A DNA stretch of 64,000 nt from Lewinellaceae bacterium. GTDB lineage: Bacteria; Bacteroidota; Bacteroidia; Chitinophagales; Saprospiraceae. The stretch covers positions 806,001 through 870,000 of the forward strand of contig JADJYW010000001.1 in assembly GCA_016719605.1 (NCBI GenBank), given 5' to 3'. This document shows, in pieces, positions 10,929-20,248 of this stretch (position 1 is the first letter of the stretch; every line of letters begins with the position of its first letter). A model generated the notes under the pieces. That model searched no databases, was not told where the DNA came from, and saw nothing but the letters and a program-made list of their open reading frames with translations. The translations under genes were made by a program, and so were the position numbers.

Positions 10929-11862
10929 TTAGTTGGGTTTCAAGTTGTGGGAATCTAAGGAGCGGGGCAGCACGTTGATCTCGAAGTCCTGCGTGCTCGT
11001 TGCGAGTACTGTACTATCTCTGGTAACGAGCACATCAACCTCCACCTGTAGCCGCTGCTTGCCCGGACGGGTAAACCGTTGCTGATAATGAACAGCACCG
11101 CCTTTTTCAGGATAAGGTTTGCCGTTGATTTTGAACCGGAGACTTGTGGAAAAGATAGAGTATTCGCTTAAAAAAAGCAACGGCCTCGTACCAGTCGCCA
11201 ACTGCGGGAAAAATCTGCTGGCCAACCAACCTAGGCTGTCTTCCTCCTACGCTCCCACAATCACTACCACGAATGTATCCATCGTAGTATCGCAGCGCTA
11301 TGCTGCTTGCCAAGGCGGTTTGCAAGCGCAGCATGTCGGTCCGGCGAACTGCGTCCCATTGTGAAATAGCCCTCCAAAACAGATCATTTGCATCCGGAAC
11401 AATTGACTGCAACCCTTGGCTACATTGATAGTCCGCATCACAGCCAAAAAGGAGGATCTCCCGCATGGCGATCAAATCAGGCATTGTGTTCCGAAAAGCA
11501 TCGGAGCGTTCTTTTTTGCCCGGCAATTCCGCAATGCCCGACAGTAAAGCCGAATAGGCAGTCCCGTGTTTCCAGACAGAGGAGGCAATTCCAAGATAGT
11601 CTCTGTGCCGGTCAATGGGGTACGATTCAACCATCTCCTCTATTTCTTGAAAACACAATTGGTTCACTTTTTCCACCGCTATCACCGCTTGCGGCAAGCC
11701 TCCCGTCATGGCACGATGGATACGCTCTTGTTCCGTTGTTCTGTTCTGAAAATAAAACAGCATCGCCAGCACGAAAAGACCGTACACGGAACGGACAGCC
11801 CAGGCGCGGACAGTTGATCTGTCGGTGGCGCGGCGGCGGTGGAGGGAGTCGGTATGGATCAT
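10929..11862 (-). CDS. GldM-like single-pass protein, copy 2 (one frameshift)
   Basis: The start at 11862 reads MIHTDSLHRRRATDRST, followed by a membrane helix (SVYGLFVLAMLFYFQ) and a helical domain with VEKVNQLCFQEIEEMVESYP. A frame change near 11150-11200 leads to a beta domain with FKINGKPYPEKGGAVHYQQR and TRPGKQRLQVEVDVL. The beta domain clearly parallels copy 1 (INGK.YP..G; PG). The first 17 residues are not GldM-like; they match the N-terminus of the FAD oxidase (MIHTDALHRHLYATDAS). The natural start may have been replaced when that segment was duplicated. It is probably co-transcribed with copy 1. Confidence 0.5.
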
Positions 11863-11903
11863 AGTGATTGGTTCGATAGTGGCGCGAAGTTGGGATATGC
11901 GTG
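11821..11903. repeat. Dispersed direct repeat B (leader of GldM-like copy 2)
   Basis: Same orientation as 9937-10040. It covers the first 14 codons of the GldM-like copy 2 and about 40 bp upstream, lacking a 16-bp piece present in repeat A. The two repeats bracket the tandem GldM-like pair. Confidence 0.7.
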
Positions 11904-11944
11904 CAATGGCTGACGATGTCTGTTAACCCCGTATTAATTCCCGT

Positions 11945-12638
11945 TCAACCGTAGCTTTCCATGTTGGAATCGGCAAATTTCCCGGTGCAAATATGCCGGA
12001 TCGGCGCGATTCCGTTCGCCATGCAACAGACCTTCCTGTAATGAGCGGTAGACACGAGTTTGCCCTCCCAGTTGTAGTGTTTCCACCGTCCCGTGGCTTT
12101 TCCCCGTTTCATTTGGCCTTCCGCCAGAGACTCCCGTTTCCGTTGAACCACCGGATCGGGCCGAATAGCCGGCAGCAGTTTTGTCCCGAAAATCGGTGAC
12201 GATGGGCAAGTAGGTCTCATAGCTGTTTCCGTAACGGTTGGCAGTGGTGGAAAATCTGTCGCATATATCGCCTGCCCCGAACCAGCCAGGCTTAGCTTTC
12301 AGTACTGAATACCAACCAATGGTCCTGGGTTTCAGTGAGTAGCAACCGTTACTGGAATATATCTCGCCTGTGACAAGCCAAACATCGGCACTGTCCACGT
12401 TTCCTTTAAAAACCTGCTGCACGCTCGCCCGTGAAAAACAGAGGCCATTTGTATCTACAAATGACTCCAGTACCTGACAGTGAAAAACTTTTCGGTTGGT
12501 TGCATCGTGCAACAGGAGTTCGGACAGCGTGTGTGGGTCATCTACACAACAGGTGTGTGCCGTGGCCGAAAGGGTGAGTAACAGCGGCAACAACAGATAT
12601 AAGCGCCAGGTAACGACTTGAAAATTGGGTGCCATCAT
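11945..12638 (-). CDS. Secreted protein with C-terminal MORN-like repeat (frameshift)
   Basis: The start at 12638 reads MMAPNFQVVTWRLYLLLPLL, a signal peptide, then a cysteine-containing beta-rich region (HTCCVDDPHTLSELLLHDAT; ASVQQVFKGNVDSADVWLVT; NGCYSLKPRTIGWYSVLKA). Near 12190 the reading frame shifts to one with RKRESLAEGQMKRGKATGRW then KHYNWEGKLVSTAHYRKV, which fits MORN_2-type repeats ('G...G.W..Y...G.L'). The unshifted frame gives low-complexity nonsense. The N-terminal half resembles secreted tissue-inhibitor-like or hypothetical proteins of Bacteroidota, but I do not recognise it firmly. Function unknown. Confidence 0.5.
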
Positions 12639-12845
12639 TCGTAGAGCGCAGTATGGTCAGCAATAAAGTATCCCGCTATCGGGATATGCTCCATGTTGCA
12701 GTGGTTGTCATGCGGTGAAGGTACAGAGACGGCGTGCTCAAAACCAATTTTAAGGTCACACCTCCACAAAAAAAACTATTCCCTCCTTGGCTCTAAAACC
12801 CCTTGCCTCCATCTTTGCCCCACACGATCAAAATCTCCTCGTACC

Positions 12846-13475
12846 ATCAACCAGCGCCTCCAATCCGATTTTTACCTCCGCCCGGACGTGGTGCAAATCG
12901 CCCGCGATCTGCTGGGTAAAGTATTGGTCACGACGTTCAACTCGAAACAAACAGCAGGCCGAATCACCGAAGTGGAAGCCTACCGAGCACCCGACGACCG
13001 GGCCTGCCACGCTTTTGGCAACCGCCGAACCCCGCGCACGGAGGTTATGTTCCTGCCGGGCGGACACGCCTACATTTACCTGTGCTACGGCATCCATCAC
13101 CTGTTCAATGTGGTCACCGGCCCCGAAGGCATGGCGCATGCCGTACTCGTGCGAGCGGTAGAACCCCCTCGAAGGCACGGAATTCTGGGGTACGCCCGCC
13201 GCCGCATGGCCCAAACCCCAAAACGGCCGGATACGCACCTGACCACCGGCCCCGGCGCGCTGGCCCAAGCCCTCGGTCTGCACACCGCCCACACCGGCCA
13301 AAGCCTGCTTGCGCCCGACTCGCCCATCTGGATCGAAGACCGCGGATACCCGGTGCAAGCATCGGATATTGCCGCCGGGCCGCGCATCGGTGTGGATTAT
13401 GCCGGTGCTTGCCGCCCGGGAGTGGCGGTTTTGGCTGCGGGATTCGCCGTTTGTGAAACAACCGAAAAACGGTAG
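12846..13475 (+). CDS. mpg: 3-methyladenine DNA glycosylase (AAG/MPG family)
   Basis: About 209 residues, the usual size of bacterial AAG-type glycosylases. These excise alkylated purines such as 3-methyladenine and hypoxanthine in base-excision repair. Seen motifs are DLLGKVLVTTF, ITEVEAYRAPDDRACHAFGN (with the catalytic Glu in EVEAY), RRTPRTEVMFLPGGHAYIYL, CYGIHHLFNVVT and LVRAVEP, and later TTGPGALAQALG and GPRIGVDYAG. No ATG begins the homologous part. The frame is open from 12693, but the natural start appears to be the ATC at 12846 (INQRLQSDFYLRP), either a non-standard start or a miscalled ATG. The aminotransferase follows 104 bp downstream on the same strand. Confidence 0.9.
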   Translation: MNQRLQSDFYLRPDVVQIARDLLGKVLVTTFNSKQTAGRITEVEAYRAPDDRACHAFGNRRTPRTEVMFLPGGHAYIYLCYGIHHLFNVVTGPEGMAHAVLVRAVEPPRRHGILGYARRRMAQTPKRPDTHLTTGPGALAQALGLHTAHTGQSLLAPDSPIWIEDRGYPVQASDIAAGPRIGVDYAGACRPGVAVLAAGFAVCETTEKR

Positions 13476-13546
13476 CGTACCATGCGTCTCAAAAAATTCA
13501 ATAGAAAAGAAGGACACCTGGAATAGACCCCGCCGCAACATCCCGC

Positions 13547-13554
13547 TACATTTG
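13547..13554 (+). promoter_or_regulatory. Bacteroidota-type -7 box for the aminotransferase
   Basis: TACATTTG fits the Bacteroidota sigma consensus TAnnTTTG and lies 25 bp before the ATG at 13580. A clear -33 TTG at the expected distance was not found. Confidence 0.45.
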
Positions 13555-13579
13555 CTGCGTACAACCATCCACCCGACAC

Positions 13580-14724
13580 ATGCTGCTATCCTGCCAAAAA
13601 CATCTTTTCGCCCTCGACCCGAATGTGCACTACCTGAACTGCGGCGCCTATTCACCTTCGTTGAACCGTTCTGTGGAAAAAGGCATTGAGGGCCTTCAGC
13701 GCAAAGCGCAAACACCCTATACGTTTCGGCCCGCCGATCATTTTGATACCGCCGACCGGATCCGCGGACTTTCTCCAGCCTGATCGGCGCCGACGATCCG
13801 CTGCGCATCGCCCTGATTCCGGCCGTTTCGTACGGCATGGCGATCGTGGCCAACAACCTGCACCGCTGGCCGGACTTGCACACCAAAAAACACATAGTGC
13901 TGATTGGCGAGGAGTTTCCGAACAACGTCTATGCCTTCGAGCGGGTTTGTGCAGCGCATGGGTTGTCCGTTGTTACCGTGGAAAAACCCGCCACACCGGA
14001 CCACCGCGGCGCCGAATGGAACGCCCGTTTGCTGGAGGCCATCACGCCGGAAACGGCCCTGGTGGTGGCGGCACAGGTACACTGGATTTACGGGACGGTG
14101 TTCGATCTGGAAGCAGTTGGCCGGCACTGCCGGGAAGCGGGCGCCATGCTCGCCGTGGATGCCACGCAGTCCGTCGGGGCGATGCCTTTCGACGTGCAGG
14201 CCGTCCGACCCGATGCGGTGATTTGTGCCGCGTACAAGTGGTTGCTCGGGCCGTACGGAACCGGCGCGGCCTGGTTCGGGCCTTTCTTCGATGAAGGTGT
14301 GCCGGTGGAGGAGGGCTGGATGAACCGGACGGGAAGCGAGCAGTTTTCCCAGCTCACCCGGTACGAACGCGCCTATCGCCCCAAAGCCCAGCGGTACAAC
14401 GCAGGGGAGTATGCGCAATTCGCCCAGTTGCCGGTACTTGAGGCGGCGCTGGAACAACTGCTCGAATGGTCACCGGCAGCGATCCAGCACTATTGCCGGA
14501 CGCTGACCGAGGCGATTATGCCGCGCTGGGACGCATTGGGCATCCGCCTCGAAGCGCCCGAATACCGGGCGGGGCATTTGTTCGGCTTGAAACTACCCGT
14601 TGCCGTGGATCGCGATGCCCTGGTGCTCCGCCTGGCCGAACACCGGATTTACGTTTCCCCGCGCGGGGAAGTGCTTCGCGTGTCGCCCAATGTGTACAAC
14701 AATGCCGGGATTTGGAGGCGCTAA
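13580..14724 (+). CDS. Aminotransferase class V (cysteine-desulfurase/kynureninase-like), one frameshift
   Basis: The start at 13580 reads MLLSCQKHLFALDPNVHYLN then CGAYSPSLNRSVEKG. After a frame change near 13780 it continues IALIPAVSYGMAIVANNLHR. PLP-fold landmarks are IGEEFPNNVYAFERV, VVAAQVHWIYGTVFDLEAVG, LAVDATQSVGAMPFDVQAV and AAYKWLLGPYGTGAAWFGPF, with the Schiff-base lysine in YKW. The C-terminal domain ends LRVSPNVYNNAGIWRR. About 381 residues in all. Class V members include cysteine desulfurases, serine-glyoxylate aminotransferases and kynureninases; the reaction here is not resolved. The single break lies between intact conserved parts, so it is probably a read error. Confidence 0.8.
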
Positions 14725-14947
14725 CGGCTGTGTTGGAGCATCAGGTACGCGCGTGAGAGAGAGTGTGAGAATAGAATGCAAAACTAATGAAACTAACGGA
14801 GAGAGAGTATTATAGTACAGAGAACCGACAATGTTTTATTAAAAATCAAACCCCTGTAAGTTTCTGTGAGTAATTTGTGTTAAAGTTGGTGACTAGTTTG
14901 CGCTCGCCCCTGAAGGTATCTTTAAAGCACTGTTTTGACGGGATTGG
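14725..14947. repeat. Intergenic stretch with a foldback-element fragment
   Basis: No gene is visible. At 14924-14946 lies AAAGCACTGTTTTGACGGGA followed by TTG, matching the left arm of the foldback element at 294-468. It ends at the stop region of the lipoprotein at 14948. Confidence 0.5.
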
Positions 14948-15417
14948 TTAGTAGGTCGTTTGTTTGAGGACATGCATATCAACTGGTTTGGCCCAAAAAT
15001 GCCATGTAGGCTTCCCAGTGGGCCTTACCTTTTCCTCGCCATAAGCGGTATTCAACAAAGTCGGAATGTCGTAGTCTGCTTTGGGCACTACCGGATCCAT
15101 GATCCAGGCATACGTCCAGGTCTTGTCTTCATTTTGGCCGGCAGGTTCCAGCCAGCGCGTAGCGTTCAGTTGCGCTTCATGCATGGGACTTTCAGACTTG
15201 CGCAACGCGGGATAAAAAACGTCCTTCACCCACTGTTCAAATTCAGATTTGGAGGCCTCTTTCACATAGGTAACGATGAGCCAAACTTCCTCTCCACTCT
15301 TTGCACGCGTCTGTTCTTTGGTTGGTGCAGCGGTTTGAGGGGGGCATCCTGCGTTTTTTGCCCACAGGCAAAGAGCAAGGCAGTCATAATGAGGGCACAG
15401 ATAGAAATTGATTTCAT
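14948..15417 (-). CDS. Small lipoprotein, one homopolymer frameshift
   Basis: The start at 15417 reads MKSISICALIMTALLFACGQ, a lipoprotein signal with the acylated cysteine in LFACG. A run of seven G (C on the coding strand) near 15338-15344 shifts the frame; corrected, it reads QTAAPTKEQTRAKSGEEVWL and then IVTYVKEASKSEFEQWVKDV. The mature part (ALRKSESPMHEAQLNATRWL; WTYAWIMDPVVPKADYDI; GKPTWHFWAKPVDMHVLKQT) is about 130 residues and resembles no family I can name with confidence. It is probably anchored in the outer membrane. The homopolymer break is most likely a sequencing error. Confidence 0.65.
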
Positions 15418-15516
15418 AATAAACCGGAGTTTAAACTGTTAATGGAAAAGATCAGATCAGTATGTCGTGTCCGCAAGCAAGTTGCCAACGAACAGCAGGC
15501 GGGCTCCCAAAGATAC

Positions 15517-18500
15517 TTAATCCACCAACACTACCCGCTTCGCCACTACCCAACGCACACTGCGCACCCGCACGGTGTAAATCCCCGCCGAAACACCCGT
15601 TTCACGCAGACTGATCTGCATCTGCAAATCCGTCACGATTGGTATGCGGTTTTCCCAAACCAATTTACCCGGATCGCTAAAAATCGAAATTGTGACCGGC
15701 TGGCCGGCAAAATCACTGAGATCAATCCAGACCCGGTCGGTTGTTGGATTCGGGTAAACAGTTTTGAGTTTTGAGTTTTGGGTTTTGATTTGAGCGTCTT
15801 CCGCTCGGTTTTCCGCGCCCTGCGGCGGCCCGAAAGGGTTTCCCAACACGGTAATCACCTGCGTCGCCGTCGCCGTATTCCCACACAAGTCATCCGCCCG
15901 CCAGGTGCGGGTGATCGTATAATCCGCCGCACAGCCACTACCCGATGCTACATTACCCAGAAAGGTGATATGCACATACCCGCCGCAGGCATCCGAAGCG
16001 GTGGGGTTTGCCAACGGCGGGATAGGCTGGTTACACTCGGTCGTGATCGGGCCAGGCACGGTGACAAATACCGGTGCGCCGTTGTCCGAAACCTGAATCG
16101 TTTGTGTAGCCGCCGTACTGTTGCCGCATACATCCGTAGCGCGCCAGGTGCGCCGAAGCTGGTAGGTACCCGGACACTGGCTATTGGCAGTTGTTTGGCC
16201 GAGATACGCAATCGTTACGGCGCCGCCGCAAGCATCCCGAAGCCGTTGGCGTACCTACCGCCGGTATTGCTTCCGCACAGGTAATGGATAGATTTTGCGG
16301 AAATGACGTGAATACCGGTTTGCCATTGTCCACCACCGTAATCCGCTGCGAGACTGCGGGTGTTATTGCAATTGTCGGCGGCAGTCCAACGGCGGGTGAG
16401 CGTGTAGCGTTCGGGCAGGTGCCGTTGGTCTGGGTTTCGCCAACGTAGGACACCGCCACGTTGGGGTCGCAATTGTCCGTTGCTGCGGGCGCGGTGGCCG
16501 GCGCGGGAATGGCATCGCATTGTACCGTGATATTGGCGGGCGTACTGACAAATTCAGGTTTTGCGTGTCAATAACCGAAATACGCTGGGTCGCCGTCCGG
16601 GTATTGCCGCAGGCATCGGTGGCCAAGTCCACTTTCGGGTAAGGGTGTAGGAATCCGTGCAAGCGCCGTTCACTTTTGTTTGGCCGTTGTAGGTCATATT
16701 TACCGTGCCACCGCAGTTGTCGGATGCCACCGGCGTACCCACTGCGGGCACACTGTTGCACTGCACCGTCGTGTTGGCCGGCATGAAAAGTGAACACCGG
16801 CGCGGTGTTGTCGAACACGGTGATGACCTGCGAACAGGTGGCCGTATTGCCCGATCCGTCGGTCGCGCGGTACTGCCGTCTGATAAACCGGTTGATGCAG
16901 GTGACATCGTAGGGCAAGGTGGTAAACTGGTGTTCCCTGGTCACCGGCCCGCAGTTGTCGGTGGCCGTGACCAATGCCAGGTTGGGTGCCGGTACCGCGC
17001 CGGCACAGGAAACCGTGACCGCGCCCGGGCAAGTAATGCTGGGCGGCTGCATGTCCGCCACCGTCACCCCAAAACTACAGGTAGCGGTGTTGTTGCCGCC
17101 GTCGGTCACCATCCATACCACTACGGTATTACCCTTCGGGAAAACAGCCCCGGTCAGCGATGCGCGTTGTTTGAAATTGTTGATCAAAGTGGTCGCCGAG
17201 CAATTGTCACCAAACGTGGGCGGCTGAAATTCGCGCCCCTGCACGGTGTAGGTACATTCGCCGGGATTGGTATTTTCGTCTGGTTGGCCACGCAGATGAT
17301 GGACAGCCGCCGGGGGGCCAACCGGGGGGCAGGCCCCGCGGGGGAAGGAACGGGCGCAGGAGGGGCGGCGCGGCGGCGGGGGGGCGGGGCCGGGGGGGGG
17401 GGGGGGGGTGGAATGTTGTCCGCTACCGTTACCGTGGCCGAACAGGAGGCGGTGTTGCCGGTTGCATCGGTCACCGTCAGTGTCACGGTATTCGGGCCAA
17501 CATCGTTGCAGGTGAAATTTGTTTGGCTCAACTCCAAAGAACTGATCCCGCAGTTGTCCGACGAGCCGTTGTCCACCGCCGCTGCCGTGGTGCTGCCGTT
17601 GCCGGCATTGTCGAGGTAAACCGTCGTGTTCCGGCACAACGCCGTCGGGTCGGTCGTATCGGCCACTGTAACCGTGGCCTCGCAGGTGGCTGTGTTGGTG
17701 TTCACGTCCGTCACAGTCAGCGTCACAGTATTTGAACCGACGTGGTTGCAGGTAAAATCTGTCGGGTTTAGTGCCACCGTAGCCACGCCGCAGTTGTCCG
17801 ACGAGCCGTTGTTAATCGCCGTCGCAGTGGTGGCAGCCCCCCCAAATTGGTGCAGGTAAACAAGGTCTTGTCGAGCATGCCCCCCTGCACGCCGCAGTTG
17901 TCGGTGGAGCCGTTTTCCACGTCCGACACGGCGATAGTGGCTTCGCCGTTGGCCTGCACGACCGTGGTGGCAGGTTTGCATTGCGCCTGCGGCGCAATGG
18001 TGTCGCGCCAGACTACCGAAAATGTACAACTGGCGGTTTTTACGCCGTTGCCGGCCGAAAGGGTAACCGTCACGGCGCCGTTATACGCAGGTATCGTGCC
18101 GCCGGGCATCGGGTCTTGCGTAATGGGCGGCAAAGCGCCCGAACACCCGGCGGTTAATAGTCCGAGCGCGCGGTAGTCGCCAATCACCCCGTCGCATACC
18201 TGCTGGTTGCCGGGGCAGGCGATTTCAAACAAAGGCGTGTCCTTGACCGTCACGTTCAGGGTGCAGTGCCGCGAGTTGCCGGATAGGTCTGTGGCGGTAA
18301 TTTTCACCAGGGTCGTCCCCAGGCCGTTCAGGATAGTCCCGGCAGCCGGTTCCTGCACGATGAGCAGGGCGGTGTCGGGCGTACAATTGTCGGAGATACT
18401 GGCCGCAGGCCGGTAATCGGCCAGTTCGGTTTCGCAGTTGGCACCCACGGTCACGGTGGTGCTGGAAGGGCAGGTTACGGTTGGTTTCAGGGTCTCGATA

Positions 18501-20075
18501 ACCGTTATGGTAAAACTACAGGTGGTTTCGCCCGTCCCGTCGCCGTCGGTGGCGGTGTACAAAACGGTGGTTACCCCGGCCTCGAATTTTTGCCCGCCAG
18601 GCACCTGGCCGCTGCCCGAACCAGTCGAAGCGCCACTCAGCGCGTAGGAGAGCAGAAAACCGGAACAGTTGTCGGAGGCGGTTGCGGCTGTCCCGGTTTG
18701 TGTGGTATTGCACCCGCTGGACAGGGTGGCGTTTTTGTTGCCCGGACAGTTTACGGTCGGGTTTTGCGTATCGGTCACCGTCACGGTAAAGGAGCAGGTG
18801 TATCGGGTCGTATCGCCGGTTTCCTGCACGGTGTAGGCTACGGTCGTTACGCCTGCGGCAAACACCTGATTGGATGGTACCTGTCCGGTGCCGGTACCGG
18901 ATGTAGCGCCGGTCAGGACATACGAAATCAACGGATTGGCGCAATTGTCCAGCACGGTGACGGCTGTTCCTGAAGGAACAGCCGTGCAGCCTCCAAAGTC
19001 GGTGCCGACGGCAACCGGGTTCGGACAGGTCACCGTCGGCGGCTCATTGTCGCGCACCGTCACGGTGAAACTACAGGTTTTGCTCTGGGCACCGGAGTCG
19101 TCCGTTACGGTGTAAAACACGGTAGTTTTTCCGCTGTTGAACGGCTGGCCGGGCGGCAGCTGGCCCATGCCTTGCCCTGTTGTGGCGCCTTCCAGTTGGT
19201 AGGCAATCTGGTATGTGGCACAGTTGGCCGGCGAGCCGACGGACAAAGGCCCCGGGACGGTGGTGTTGCAATCTCCGGGACTGTCGTCGTCGGTATTGGC
19301 GGTCATGGCCGCTGGGCAGGTGGCCGTGGGCGGCGGGTCGTCGGCTACGGTCACGGCGATGTTTTGCACGGAAGAAAAGCCGGCAAGGTCGCGCACCTGT
19401 ACGTCCACGAGGTACACATTGTCGCCGTCGGCATCCGCCGGGTTCTCGAAGTCGGGCATGAAATTTTTCCAGCGCAGTTCGCCGCTCAGGGAATCCACCT
19501 GAAAACGCGAGGAGTCGGCGCCGCCGACAATCCGGTATTTCAAACCATTTCCTTCGGAATCTTCGTTGTCGGATGCTTCGACGTTGACCAAAAAACCAGG
19601 TGTGCAGGTGGACTCTTCGTATCGGATATCGGCCACCGAATAAATCAGCGGTCGGGGACTCAGGGAAAAGTACAGCACGAGGGGCTGCTGGAGGGTGCCG
19701 GCCAGGTTGTGATGCAGAAACACGACGGTATCCTGCGATTCGTATACTTTGGCCACATCGCCGATGTAGGCCAAAAAAGTAGAATTTGTCGCCGATGTAG
19801 GAGTTGGAATACAGATTCATAAAATACAACGCCTGCCCGCCACCAGCCAGAATGGGTGTGGCATATCCTCGAATCTGGTTGCCGGAAAAGGCCGCCAGAT
19901 GGTTGTTGAGGGCATTGTTCGGCATACTGTCTGTTTCGATCCGGGCTACCATGCTCATGGTGAACTGGTAGTTTTTCGGATTTATGTTCCAGCCGCCGGG
20001 TTGGGCCTGAACAAATGATACCACAACCAGAAAGGCCAGAAGCCATACCGGACGGAGGAAATCGCTCCTTTTCAT
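15517..20075 (-). CDS. HYR-repeat adhesin with T9SS sorting domain, several frameshifts
   Basis: The start at 20075 reads MKRSDFLRPVWLLAFLVVVS, a signal peptide ending at VQAQ. An N-terminal domain (WNINPKNYQFTMSMVARIET; LAAFSGNQIRGYATPILAG) also appears in the neighbour at 20249-27639. A cadherin-like stretch follows (DSSRFQVDSLSGELRWKNF), then ten or more HYR modules with the signature 'P.VTCP....V........A.DNC' and 'G.T.V.YTVTD..G....CSFTVTV'. The C-terminus is a type A T9SS sorting domain (VYPNPTTDRVWIDLSDF ... GVSAGIYTVRVRSVRWV). About 1,519 residues, predicted to be exported and surface-attached. Frames break near 19770, 17850, 17400, 16900, 16550 and 16260; the 17.4-kb break coincides with a spurious poly-G stretch. 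A 7-bp repeat encoding QNSKLKT sits immediately before the sorting domain. Confidence 0.8.
15761..15793. repeat. 7-bp tandem repeat (GTTTTGA) inside a coding region
   Basis: About four imperfect copies of GTTTTGA. On the coding strand they give TQNSKLKT directly before the T9SS domain start VYPNP. The same repeat occurs at the stop codon of the TonB receptor (36137-36170). Confidence 0.75.
17333..17413. other. Probable sequencing or assembly artefact (G-rich run)
   Basis: Runs of G with little else, including one of about 18 G. Translation is proline/arginine/alanine junk (PPPPPGPAPPPPRR) in the middle of a HYR domain. Flanking sequence resumes normal HYR coding, in different frames on the two sides. 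Confidence 0.7.
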
Positions 20076-20248
20076 GCGCGTTTTGTTTGAACGATAAATT
20101 GGATTTGAGGGTAGCGGCCCCACCCCCAGCCCCTCCCCAAAGGGGAGGGGGAGACCCTGGTACACTTCAACCACCATTAAAACCTTAGGTGTTTGTCGCG
20201 TCTCCCCTCCCCTTTGGGGAGGGGGCTAGGGGGGCCGGAGTCGGGTAC
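20076..20248. repeat. Intergenic inverted repeat between the two giant T9SS genes
   Basis: Two inverted arms of about 38 bp (20115-20152 and 20200-20237) each contain CCCTCCCCAAAGGGGAGGGG or its near equivalent, itself a palindrome. About 47 bp separate the arms. This could act as a transcript-end structure for the upstream gene, but it lacks a T-tract. Confidence 0.7.
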
